From an uncultured Desulfovibrio sp. (GTDB taxonomy: Bacteria; Desulfobacterota; Desulfovibrionia; Desulfovibrionales; Desulfovibrionaceae): a DNA stretch of 7,121 bases. The DNA lies in assembly GCA_945871415.1 (NCBI GenBank), contig CAMBWG010000110.1, forward strand, positions 1 to 7,121, given 5' to 3'. The translations under genes were made by a program, and so were the position numbers. Shown here piece by piece: positions 1-5,632 of the stretch (positions are counted from its first letter, which is position 1; each line of letters starts with the position of its first letter). The notes beneath the pieces were generated by a model, which saw nothing but the letters and a program-made list of their open reading frames with translations, was not told the DNA's origin and did not search any database.

Positions 1-488
1 CTGACATTGGCGGCATGCGTTTTTCTGTCCAGGTGCAGCCAGAGTTTGACGATGCCCATACCGGCGTCGGCAAGCCCGGACTCCAGAGCGCACCACTGGT
101 GCATGCATTTGGAAAATTCGGCATCGTTGATTTTCTTGCAGCAAAGACGGCGCAAATCTTCGCTGTACCAGCCGTCATAGAAGACGCCGATTTCTCCGGC
201 GGGCGGCAGACAGCGCCAGAAGCGCCAGGGACGGGGACGGGTGCGTTCCTCGTCCGTAGGCAGCCAGAAAATATGGTTGCGGACGTGCTTGCTGTCCATC
301 CATTCGGAAAGCATGTTGACAATGGCGCCGCGTCCCGAACCTTCGAGACCGGCCACGATAATCAGAATGGGGATGCGTCGTTCGAGACACTGGCGCTGAG
401 CATTGAAAAGACGCAGACGCAGGGCCGGCGCCTTCTGTTCAAATTCCTTGTCGCTGTATTTGCGCCCGAGGGCGGCGGATTCAAACAT
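1..488 (-). CDS. pap: Polyphosphate:AMP phosphotransferase (PPK2 class), N-terminal part
   Basis: The first 162 residues are visible; the 3' part lies beyond base 1. The family moves phosphate from polyphosphate to a nucleotide; two-domain members (about 500 residues) convert AMP to ADP in the cytoplasm. Seen here: the typical opening MFESA, a hydrophobic strand ILIIVAGLEG (residues 41-50) leading into a P-loop-like GLEGSGRG (47-54), then SEWMD (61-65), RPWRFWRCLPP (86-96) and GVFYDGWYS (101-109). This order matches the N-terminal domain of the tandem PPK2 enzymes. The P-loop is degenerate: active PPK2 domains usually read GxDxxGK, and here the Asp is Glu49 and the Lys is Arg53. This suits the view that the second domain does the catalysis in tandem proteins. 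The start at 488 is supported by AAGGAG (496-501) seven bases upstream and by the family's usual beginning. Family assignment is firm; the AMP substrate is inferred. Confidence 0.85.
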   Translation of the reverse strand, partial: MFESAALGRKYSDKEFEQKAPALRLRLFNAQRQCLERRIPILIIVAGLEGSGRGAIVNMLSEWMDSKHVRNHIFWLPTDEERTRPRPWRFWRCLPPAGEIGVFYDGWYSEDLRRLCCKKINDAEFSKCMHQWCALESGLADAGMGIVKLWLHLDRKTHAANV

Positions 489-557
489 GGGAGGACTCCT
501 TGGCAGGGCATGCGGCGGGCGTTGCCCCGAAGAGGTTTTTTCTGATGGAGATGTTCC

Positions 558-586
558 AGTATCACCCGTTTTATCGCGGAAGAAAA
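558..586 (-). promoter_or_regulatory. Possible promoter for the polyphosphate phosphotransferase gene
   Basis: On the minus strand, TTTTCT (581-586) and GATACT (558-563) are separated by 17 bases and would start transcription roughly 65 bases before the start codon. Each box matches the sigma-70 consensus only partly (3/6 and 4/6). The -35 box lies inside an imperfect hairpin (576-600; GCGGAA/TTCCGC arms). This is the best candidate in the upstream region but it is weak. Confidence 0.25.
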
Positions 587-609
587 GCCTTCTTTTCCGC
601 TTTCGGGGT

Positions 610-706
610 ACGGCTGCTGCGAGGGAAGCGAGCCCATCCTCGAAATGGTTCATCTTCCAGATAAAAGTACGTTGGGGGAAGGAAACACACTTGCGCGCCA
701 GCAGCG
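610..706. repeat. Diverged direct repeat, copy A
   Basis: Bases 610-679 align without gaps to 870-939, exactly 260 bases away, at roughly 80% identity. The best-conserved blocks are CGGCTGCTG (611-619), CATCCTCG (635-642), GGTTCATC (647-654) and TCCAGATAAAAG (656-667). Nearly all differences are transitions (C/T or A/G). A further block (about 680-706, with GCGCGC and AGCAG) matches 961-987 after an extra 20-base stretch in copy B. Mismatches show no triplet pattern that would argue for a protein. The left part can form a short hairpin, CGAGG (620-624) with CCTCG (638-642). Its function is unknown. Confidence 0.75.
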
Positions 707-766
707 ACCGAATGGCGGCCGCGGACCCCGTGCCTGTTGCGACGAAGGTTGCTACAGTAGAGATAA

Positions 767-781
767 GGGGGGCTTCCCCCC
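767..781. repeat. Short G/C hairpin
   Basis: Six G (767-772) and six C (776-781) flank CTT, giving a 6-bp all-GC stem with a 3-base loop. Read on the minus strand it is followed by TTATCTCT, a poor terminator tail. The segment CTTCCCCC (773-780) can alternatively pair with GGGGGAAG (674-681) in repeat copy A, so it may be the displaced partner of a longer inverted repeat like the one that closes copy B. Confidence 0.5.
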
Positions 782-817
782 GGAAGAACGATTTAAAAAA
801 TGCTGTGGAGAGAAGAG

Positions 818-849
818 AAGGCTCTACGGAGTATGGAGCCTTATTTTTT
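818..849 (+). terminator. Rho-independent terminator, plus strand
   Basis: AAGGCTC (818-824) pairs with GAGCCTT (836-842). A further T-G wobble and an A-T pair extend the stem to nine pairs around a seven-base loop (827-833). It is followed at once by ATTTTTTACTTTT (843-855), a proper T-tract for plus-strand transcription. In the minus direction the bases after the stem are only pyrimidine-rich (CTCTTCTCTCC), so it is a poor minus-strand terminator. No plus-strand gene precedes it in the window, so the transcript it ends is unknown. Confidence 0.7.
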
Positions 850-869
850 ACTTTTCGCGCTCCCGGGAG

Positions 870-987
870 ACGGCTGCTGTGAGAAAAACGATCGCATCCT
901 CGGAACGGTTCATCCTCCAGATAAAAGCGCGCTGGGGAAGGGATGGGGGGCTTGGGGGGAAGGGGAACACCTCGCGCGCAAGCAGAG
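870..987. repeat. Diverged direct repeat, copy B
   Basis: This is the partner of 610-706 at an offset of 260 bases. It keeps CGGCTGCTG (871-879), GCATCCTCG (894-902), GGTTCATCC (907-915) and TCCAGATAAAAG (916-927). Compared with copy A it has about 20 additional G-rich bases (roughly 941-960) before the shared AACACC...GCGCGC...AGCAG part (966-985). Copy B runs straight into the perfect inverted repeat 952-1006, and its shared right-hand block forms the loop of that hairpin. Confidence 0.7.
934..965 (+). other. G-tract cluster with G-quadruplex potential
   Basis: Five runs of three to six G occur on the plus strand: 934-937, 940-942, 945-950, 954-959 and 962-965, separated by only two or three bases (AA, AT, CTT, AA). 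Four or more G-runs with such short loops meet the usual pattern for an intramolecular G-quadruplex. The last two runs also form the left arm of the 952-1006 hairpin, so the two structures compete. The plus strand is the template strand for the operon that ends at 1024. Confidence 0.55.
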
Positions 988-1006
988 GGGTTCCCCTTCC
1001 CCCCAA
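952..1006. repeat. Perfect 17-bp inverted repeat, 3'-end hairpin
   Basis: TTGGGGGGAAGGGGAAC (952-968) is exactly complementary to 990-1006. The 21-base loop can fold further, CCTC (970-973) with GAGG (985-988). The hairpin begins 17 bases past the stop codon of the minus-strand operon, the usual place for a transcription end or an mRNA-stabilising structure. There is no T-tract after it on either strand: minus continues AAGCCCCCC, plus continues CAAATATAAC. So it is not a canonical intrinsic terminator. The structure itself is certain; the role is inferred. Confidence 0.75.
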
Positions 1007-1023
1007 CAAATATAACAACACAC

Positions 1024-2523
1024 TCAATCCTTGCGGGCCAGCTTGAGCGTATAGCGTTCCACAGGGGCGAAGTCGTCCCGCAGGGGCGGGGTGGGGTCGC
1101 CGCTTTCGCAGGCAGTGCAGCGGGAACGCAGCATATCGGCGAGCTCGGCATCGGCGAGCGCCTCGGGAGCGGGCAGGGCGCGCCTGCGGGGCAGGGCCAG
1201 CAGCATGACGTTTTGCAGCAGGGAGGGCTGATCCGGGTAACCCACGCAGTAAACCTGCACTTCCGCGAAGGCGGAGGCCAGCGCGCCGCGGATGCCCTGC
1301 AGCAGTCGGGCATCGGGGCCGGAGGCCGCCGAGATGACGTTCATCAGCAGCACGCCGTTGTCGCTGACGGCCCGGCGCAGTTCCCGGGCGGCTTCCACCG
1401 TGCCCATGTGGAAGGGCACGGAATACTGCGAGGTGAACACGTCCACAAGCACGAGGTCATGCCGGCGCGTATTGCGGCGGAGAAAGGTGCGGGCGTCCTC
1501 GTGGACAATGCGCAGACGCGGATCGTCGGGCAGGGCGAACCAGCGGCGGGCAAGGGCCGTCATGGCGGGATCGAGCTCCACCACGGTCAGCCGGAAATCG
1601 GCGGACAGGCCGCTGCGGTTGGCCAGCAGCCACTTGGGGACGGAATAGGCGCCGCCGCCGAGCATGAGTATGTTGCGGGCCTGCGGCGCAAGCAGCGGGC
1701 CGAGACGATAGTAGCGGGTATAAGAGGCACAAAGATCCGCGGGATCGTCCAGCGCCATGATGGATTGCACATGGCCGGGATCGGTGGCGAGCAGGCGGAC
1801 GGCGCGGCCCATATAGGCGTCGTTCCAGATGCGCAGACTGTTGCAGGCGCTTTCCGTCAGCGGCGGCGGGGTATCGTCGTGCGCGGGAACGGACGGCGGC
1901 AGGGAGTCCGCGGCCATCAGGAGGCAGAAGAGCAGGGCGGCCGCGCGCGGCCAGATACTGCCCAGCGCATGCGCCAGAGAAAGCAGCAGCAGGGCGGCGG
2001 CCATGCCCCAGAGAATGGCGCGGCTGGGAAACCACGAAATCAGCACAAAGCCGCCGAGGAAGGTGCCGACGATGCTTCCGGCCGTGGAGAGGGCCGAGAG
2101 CCGCCCGACGGTGGCCCCGGCATCGGCAAGCGCCGCCAGCCGCAGGCGGATGACGTAGGGGGTGATCATGCCGAAGAACAGGGCCGGTACGGCAAAGACG
2201 GCGGCGGAGCAGACGACGGCCGCCGCATACAGATTGTCCAGGCGGCGGGTGATGGCGTCGGCGGCCGGACCGCCCGCTGCGGCGGCCAGGGCGCAGCCCA
2301 GCCCTCCGGCGGCGAGGATGGTTGCCAGCGTGCGACGGTGCAGCCGCTTGTCGGCCCATTTACCGCCCAGCCATGCGCCGCAGGCCAGAAAGGCCAGCAT
2401 GACGCCGATGACGCCGGCCCAGACCACGGCGGAGGTTCCCACATAGGGGGCCAGCAGCCGCGCGCCGACCATTTCCACGGCCATGCAGATGGCCCCGCAG
2501 AGAAAGACCGTTATTTCCAGCAT
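1024..2523 (-). CDS. Membrane-anchored spermidine-synthase-like protein
   Basis: The 499-residue product has two parts. Residues 1-210 hold about seven hydrophobic segments (near 3-20, 33-54, 66-84, 98-121, 143-165, 169-188, 192-206). Residues 235-445 form a Rossmann methyltransferase-type fold like spermidine synthase: ILMLGGGAYS (285-294), VVELDP (314-319), HEDARTFL (341-348) and LVLVDVF (357-363). These resemble nucleotide-binding loops for (decarboxylated) S-adenosylmethionine. In true spermidine synthases the glycine loop is usually GGGDG and the catalytic strand carries a second acid (DSxDP). Here they read GGGAYS and DVFTSQ, so aminopropyl transfer to putrescine is doubtful and the substrate is unknown. 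Such fused proteins are often labelled 'fused MFS/spermidine synthase'. The start has GGAGG (2532-2536) eight bases upstream, and its A is shared with the tadA stop (TGATG), implying translational coupling. It is the last gene of the minus-strand operon. Confidence 0.8.
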   Translation of the reverse strand: MLEITVFLCGAICMAVEMVGARLLAPYVGTSAVVWAGVIGVMLAFLACGAWLGGKWADKRLHRRTLATILAAGGLGCALAAAAGGPAADAITRRLDNLYAAAVVCSAAVFAVPALFFGMITPYVIRLRLAALADAGATVGRLSALSTAGSIVGTFLGGFVLISWFPSRAILWGMAAALLLLSLAHALGSIWPRAAALLFCLLMAADSLPPSVPAHDDTPPPLTESACNSLRIWNDAYMGRAVRLLATDPGHVQSIMALDDPADLCASYTRYYRLGPLLAPQARNILMLGGGAYSVPKWLLANRSGLSADFRLTVVELDPAMTALARRWFALPDDPRLRIVHEDARTFLRRNTRRHDLVLVDVFTSQYSVPFHMGTVEAARELRRAVSDNGVLLMNVISAASGPDARLLQGIRGALASAFAEVQVYCVGYPDQPSLLQNVMLLALPRRRALPAPEALADAELADMLRSRCTACESGDPTPPLRDDFAPVERYTLKLARKD

Positions 2524-2960
2524 CAGAGTGTCCTCCGTGCGGCAAAGAAGGCGTGCAGCGGGGCAGCGCAGGCTTCGGCACGGATGCCGCCCATATGCCA
2601 GACGCGGTGATTGAAGTAGGGGCGGCTCAGAACTTCGTCACAGGAAAGAACGGCTCCGGCCACGGCGTCAGCCGCGCCGAAGACAAGACCGGCTACCCGG
2701 GCATGCACGAGCGCGGCCGCGCACATGGCGCAGGGTTCGAGCGTCACCACCAGAATACAGTCGTTGAGGCGATAGTTGCCGAGGGTCTTTCCCGCCTGAC
2801 GCAGAGCCAGAATCTCGGCGTGTGCCGTGGGATCGTGCCGCGACAGCGGCGTGTTGCGGGCGCGCGCCAGAAGCTGCCCGTCGGCATGCACGACAAGAGC
2901 GCCCACGGGGACTTCGCCCTGCGCCGCGGCAAGAGCGGCTTCTTTCAGGGCAAGATCCAT
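2523..2960 (-). CDS. tadA: tRNA-specific adenosine deaminase TadA
   Basis: TadA deaminates adenosine-34 to inosine in the tRNA-Arg(ACG) wobble position, letting one tRNA read several codons. From the chosen start it has 145 residues. The cytidine/deoxycytidylate-deaminase fold shows EVPVGALVV (16-24), RHDPTAHAEI (41-50) with zinc ligand His47 and proton-shuttling Glu49, and PCAMC (76-80) with zinc ligands Cys77 and Cys80. The C-terminal region FNHRVWHMGGI (116-126) is also family-like. The start is uncertain. ATG at 2960 has GGAAG five bases upstream (GGAAGCGCTCATG), nearly the same layout as coaD in this window (GGAAGCGCGCATG). However, the residues just before it in frame (GWTWEAL) align with the family N-terminus, so a GTG at 3053, overlapping the upstream gene, is possible. 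It lies 71 bases after the LOG-family gene and overlaps the next gene by one base. Confidence 0.9.
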   Translation of the reverse strand: MDLALKEAALAAAQGEVPVGALVVHADGQLLARARNTPLSRHDPTAHAEILALRQAGKTLGNYRLNDCILVVTLEPCAMCAAALVHARVAGLVFGAADAVAGAVLSCDEVLSRPYFNHRVWHMGGIRAEACAAPLHAFFAARRTL

Positions 2961-3031
2961 GAGCGCTTCCCACGTCCAGCCCGGGGGCGGACCCGGGCGC
3001 GGTCCGAGACAGGGGATGACCCGCGCCCGAT

Positions 3032-3700
3032 TTACAGAATCACCAGCTTGCACAGGGTGCTCACGACTTCTTCGGGCGTGTCGCAGACGGTAATCAGGCG
3101 ATCCAGTTCGGCGGCGCTGATGTAGCCGTCCTTGACCATGGTGCGGCGCAGCCATTCCAGCAGACCGCTCCAGTAGGTGGAGTCATAAAGAATGATGGGG
3201 AAGGGACGGCTGCGGCCTGTCTGTGCCAGCACAAAGGCTTCGGACAGTTCGTCGATGGTTCCCATGCCGCCGGGCATGACCACATAGGCCATGGAATACT
3301 TCACAAACATGAACTTGCGCGTGAAGAAATAGCGGAAGTTGCAGCGCGTCGTCAGATAGGCGTTGCAGTCCTGCTCGTGCGGAAGAAAGATGTGCAGACC
3401 GACGGATACGCCTCCGGCTTCCTTCGCTCCCTTGTTGGCGGCTTCCATGATGCCGGGGCCGCCGCCGGTAATGATGCCGTAGCCGCGTTCCACCAGCTGC
3501 CGGGCCATGCTTTCGGCTTCCTGATAGATGGGCGCGTCGGGGGCCGTGCGCGCCGAGCCGAAGATGGAGACACAGGGACTCTTCAGGCTGTTGAGCGTAT
3601 CCATGGCTTCCACCATTTCTGCCATGATGCGGAAGGTGCGCCAAGATTCGGTCGTCACATTGGCAAGATCGTCAACGATATTCTGTTGAATTTCAGGCAT
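3032..3700 (-). CDS. LOG-family nucleotide 5'-monophosphate phosphoribohydrolase (TIGR00730 type)
   Basis: The 222-residue cytosolic protein has a Rossmann-like fold of the LOG ('lysine decarboxylase-like', really nucleosidase) family. These enzymes cleave the N-glycosidic bond of nucleoside monophosphates, giving a free base and ribose 5-phosphate; the best-known activity activates cytokinins. Visible motifs are VSIFGSAR (44-51), GGGPGIMEAANKGA (79-92), LPHEQ (106-110), the catalytic Arg-Lys pair in FTRKFMF (126-132) and PGGMGTIDE (143-151) with Glu151. Together the last two make the family active site, so it should be active. Some relatives (PpnN/YgdH) act on ordinary purine and pyrimidine nucleotides, so the substrate is open. 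The start at 3700 is supported by AAGGAG (3707-3712) six bases upstream; open sequence further upstream lies beyond the likely promoter. It is the first gene of the operon leading into tadA. Confidence 0.87.
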   Translation of the reverse strand: MPEIQQNIVDDLANVTTESWRTFRIMAEMVEAMDTLNSLKSPCVSIFGSARTAPDAPIYQEAESMARQLVERGYGIITGGGPGIMEAANKGAKEAGGVSVGLHIFLPHEQDCNAYLTTRCNFRYFFTRKFMFVKYSMAYVVMPGGMGTIDELSEAFVLAQTGRSRPFPIILYDSTYWSGLLEWLRRTMVKDGYISAAELDRLITVCDTPEEVVSTLCKLVIL

Positions 3701-3720
3701 GGTGTTCTCCTTGGTCCCTG

Positions 3721-3740
3721 CTGCGGCACTGTGTCCGCAG
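3721..3740 (-). promoter_or_regulatory. Hairpin in the leader of the LOG-family gene
   Basis: CTGCGG (3721-3726) and CCGCAG (3735-3740) form a 6-bp inverted repeat with an 8-base loop. It sits about 20 bases before the start codon and just ahead of the ribosome site, within the predicted leader. It could be an RNA hairpin that modulates translation or a protein operator. The structure is visible; any function is inferred. Confidence 0.35.
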
Positions 3741-3766
3741 TGTAAAGGCAATATCCGTTTATGGCT

Positions 3767-3795
3767 ACAATAGATCGGAGTTTCCGCGAGAGCAA
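3767..3795 (-). promoter_or_regulatory. Predicted sigma-70 promoter for the LOG-tadA operon
   Basis: On the minus strand TTGCTC (3790-3795) and TATTGT (3767-3772) are spaced by exactly 17 bases, a good match to the -35/-10 pattern. Transcription would start near 3760, leaving a leader of about 60 bases. It faces away from the metallo-hydrolase gene. It is the best promoter match found in the window. Confidence 0.5.
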
Positions 3796-3818
3796 GCCGG
3801 TCTTGCGCCTTTGCCCTC

Positions 3819-3847
3819 TTGCGCTTGCAGGAAATGAGGGGCATAGT
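3819..3847 (+). promoter_or_regulatory. Possible promoter for the β-CASP metallo-hydrolase
   Basis: TTGCGC (3819-3824) and CATAGT (3842-3847) are separated by 17 bases, which would start transcription near 3854 and leave a leader of about 60 bases. The -10 matches 4/6 and the -35 3/6. Another TTG-containing box (3825-3830) overlaps the spacer, so the assignment is tentative. Confidence 0.35.
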
Positions 3848-3914
3848 CAAAAAATAGTGAAAGACTCGCAGGGAGACTTTGCGGATGACTGGCGTGTAAC
3901 AAAGAGGTATCCCC

Positions 3915-5531
3915 ATGAAGGTACAATTTCTGGGCGCTGCTCAGACGGTAACCGGCTCCTGCTTTATGCTGGAAGCCTGCGGCAAGCGTTTCTGCGTGGA
4001 TTGCGGCCTGCATCAGGGTAACAAGGCTATTGAAGAGCGTAACCGCGACGAAAAGCCCTACGCTCCCGAATCGCTGGATTTTGTGCTTGTGACCCATGCG
4101 CATATGGATCACTCCGGGCTTTTGCCCATGCTGGTGAAGCATGGTTTCACGGGCGCTATTTACTGCACGCGCGCCACGGCGGAACTGCTGGAACTCATGC
4201 TTCAGGATAGCGCGCATATTCAGGAAGTGGAAGCGCAGTGGGCGGCCACCAAGTATCAGCGGCGCGGCCTCAAGAATCCGCCGCCGGCCCTCTACACCAC
4301 CGATGACGCCATCAGAACGGCCACCTTCTTTAAGGAAGTGGAATACCATACGGTCTTTGAGCCGGCTCCGGGCATCCGCGTGACCTATTATGACGCGGGA
4401 CACATTCTGGGGTCCGGCTCCCTGCGTATTGAAGCCGACGAAGGCGGCAAGACCACGAGCATTATTTTCTCCGGCGATATCGGGCGGCCGCAGGCCCTGA
4501 TTGTGCGCGACCCCGAAACGCCGCCCACGGCCGACTATGTGTTTATGGAATCCACCTACGGCGATCGCAATCACAAGAATGAAAGCGTGAGCGATGCCGA
4601 GCTGGCCGACGCCATTGCCTACAGCTACGGCAAGGGAGAAAAGGTCATCATCCCCGCCTTTGCCGTGGAACGCACGCAGGAAATTCTCTACTGCCTGCAC
4701 AATCTCAACCGTCAGGGCAAGCTGCCGCAGGACATGCCCGTCTTTGTGGACAGCCCCCTTGCCATCCGCGCCACGGAGGTCTTCAAGCGGCATCGCGAAC
4801 TGTTTGACGAGGACGCGCAGGCTCTGCTCAGCAAGGGAGACGATCCCTTCGAGCTGCCTAATCTGCGCTATACGCTCAGCGTCGAGGAGTCGCAGGCCAT
4901 CAACAGCCATGAAGGCCCCTGTATCGTCATTTCCGCCAGCGGCATGTGCAACGCCGGGCGTATCAAGCATCACCTCAAGCACAATATCTGGCGACCCGGG
5001 GCAAGTATCGTATTCGTGGGCTATCAGTCCGTGGGAACGCCGGGCCGCAAGATCGTCGAGCGGGCCGGAAAGATTACCCTGTTCGGGGAAGATGTGGAAG
5101 TGGCCGCCCGCATCTATACCATTAACGGTTTTTCCGCCCATGCCGGGCAGAGTCAGCTGCTGGACTGGCTGAAGCCGCTGGTTTCCGGCCCCGCAAAGCC
5201 GCAGATCGTGCTGGTACACGGCGAAGAAAAGGCGCAGGCCATGCTGGCCGGACTGATCGGCAGTCAGTTCGGGGTCAAGCCCATTGTGCCGGGCTATCTG
5301 GAAGAGATGGTTCTGGAAGGAGCGCACGTGGCCGAAACGCTGACCCATGAGGCGCAGGCGCATCCCAGAATCAACTGGGATTTCCTCACCAGCGAACTGG
5401 AACGCAAGTGGGGCATCTTCCGGGATCGTCTGGCGGACATCGAGCAGCGGCCCTGGGTGGAGCAGACAGAGCTCCAGGATGCACTGGAAAAGATGGATTA
5501 TGCCATGACGCGTCTGCTGTCGCGCATGTAG
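3915..5531 (+). CDS. β-CASP metallo-β-lactamase-fold hydrolase, probable ribonuclease
   Basis: The 538-residue protein has the complete architecture of the CPSF73-like bacterial RNA-processing family: metallo-β-lactamase core, inserted β-CASP domain and C-terminal RNA-specificity (RMMBL) segment. Motifs in order are HAHMDH (61-66, two-metal site), GHILGS (162-167), SGDIGR (186-191, Asp188 bridging), ESTYGDR (212-218), PAFAVERTQEIL (247-258), VDSPLA (278-283), ISASGM (339-344), FSAHAGQ (406-412) and VHGEEKA (434-440, late metal His435). All expected metal ligands appear present, so an active Zn-dependent nuclease is likely; its RNA target cannot be read from the sequence. After about residue 480 comes a family-variable tail of roughly 60 residues. 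ATG at 3915 has AAGAGGT (3902-3908) just upstream. No signal peptide or membrane segment is seen. It diverges from the LOG operon and is followed by about 100 bases before rsmD. Confidence 0.9.
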   Translation: MKVQFLGAAQTVTGSCFMLEACGKRFCVDCGLHQGNKAIEERNRDEKPYAPESLDFVLVTHAHMDHSGLLPMLVKHGFTGAIYCTRATAELLELMLQDSAHIQEVEAQWAATKYQRRGLKNPPPALYTTDDAIRTATFFKEVEYHTVFEPAPGIRVTYYDAGHILGSGSLRIEADEGGKTTSIIFSGDIGRPQALIVRDPETPPTADYVFMESTYGDRNHKNESVSDAELADAIAYSYGKGEKVIIPAFAVERTQEILYCLHNLNRQGKLPQDMPVFVDSPLAIRATEVFKRHRELFDEDAQALLSKGDDPFELPNLRYTLSVEESQAINSHEGPCIVISASGMCNAGRIKHHLKHNIWRPGASIVFVGYQSVGTPGRKIVERAGKITLFGEDVEVAARIYTINGFSAHAGQSQLLDWLKPLVSGPAKPQIVLVHGEEKAQAMLAGLIGSQFGVKPIVPGYLEEMVLEGAHVAETLTHEAQAHPRINWDFLTSELERKWGIFRDRLADIEQRPWVEQTELQDALEKMDYAMTRLLSRM

Positions 5532-5540
5532 CGGGGGCCG

Positions 5541-5560
5541 GCAGTTTCAGTTTGAAACGC
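5541..5560. repeat. Small hairpin after the metallo-hydrolase gene
   Basis: GTTTC (5544-5548) pairs with GAAAC (5554-5558) around AGTTT. Two outer G-C pairs (5541-5542 with 5559-5560) extend it past one bulged A. It starts 10 bases after the stop codon. No T-tract follows, so it is at best a weak terminator or a 3'-end protector. Confidence 0.35.
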
Positions 5561-5595
5561 TCCAGGCCGCCGCTTTCCGCAGGCGTCTCGCGCGC

Positions 5596-5625
5596 TTGAC
5601 AGAAAGGGGCGGCCTTTCGTATCGG
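5596..5625 (+). promoter_or_regulatory. TTGACA box with internal palindrome upstream of rsmD
   Basis: A perfect -35 consensus TTGACA (5596-5601) is followed by the inverted repeat GAAAGG (5602-5607), GGCGG, CCTTTC (5613-5618), and then TATCGG (5620-5625) as the only -10 candidate, with an 18-base spacer. That -10 matches only 3/6 and would start transcription right at the start codon, at odds with the GGAG ribosome site at 5624-5627. So either the promoter is unusual, or the TTGACA is chance and the palindrome is an operator or attenuator for read-through from upstream. Confidence 0.3.
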
Positions 5626-5632
5626 AGAAGCC

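Larger units (their letters stand above)
489..1023. other. Long intergenic region without a credible gene
   Basis: These 535 bases separate two minus-strand genes. Several frames are open, but none has a ribosome site at a sensible distance, a recognisable motif or a family-like composition, so I call no gene. The stretch contains: a probable minus-strand promoter near 558-586; two diverged copies of a repeat (610-706 and 870-987); a short GGGGGG-CTT-CCCCCC hairpin (767-781); a plus-strand intrinsic terminator (818-849); a 10-bp palindrome CTCCCGGGAG (860-869); a G-tract cluster (934-965); and a perfect 17-bp inverted repeat (952-1006). It looks like a structured, non-coding, possibly repeat-derived spacer. 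Confidence 0.75.

Noticed and set aside
488..653. In-frame upstream extension of the polyphosphate phosphotransferase to an ATG at 653 inside repeat copy A
   Set aside because: The frame is open, but the family begins with MFESA, the ribosome site AAGGAG is correctly placed for 488, and the extension crosses the probable promoter.
489..1023. CRISPR array, tRNA or insertion sequence in the gap
   Set aside because: There are only two diverged repeat copies with no regular spacers, no cloverleaf pattern, and no transposase or terminal inverted repeats with target duplications.
403..1046. Plus-strand open frames of 70-160 codons in the intergenic gap, with similar peptides from the two repeat copies
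   Set aside because: The similarity follows from the DNA repeat. There is no ribosome site, one frame runs through the terminator, and mismatches do not fall in third codon positions of these frames.
943..2610. 555-codon open frame on the plus strand, antisense to the spermidine-synthase-like gene
   Set aside because: Low-complexity Gly/Ala/Gln/His-rich translation with no domain. It is a by-product of the codon bias of the real gene on the other strand, which has clear motifs.
2523..3155. TadA starting at 3155 (210 residues)
   Set aside because: It would overlap the LOG-family gene by more than 120 bases, and the added residues look like an off-frame reading of that gene.
3032..3916. Longer start for the LOG-family gene (294 codons)
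   Set aside because: The extra residues precede the likely promoter and leader; a strong ribosome site sits directly before the ATG at 3700.
3765..5363. 532-codon open frame on the minus strand across the metallo-hydrolase gene
   Set aside because: The plus-strand frame carries every metallo-β-lactamase/β-CASP motif; the antisense translation has none and no ribosome site.
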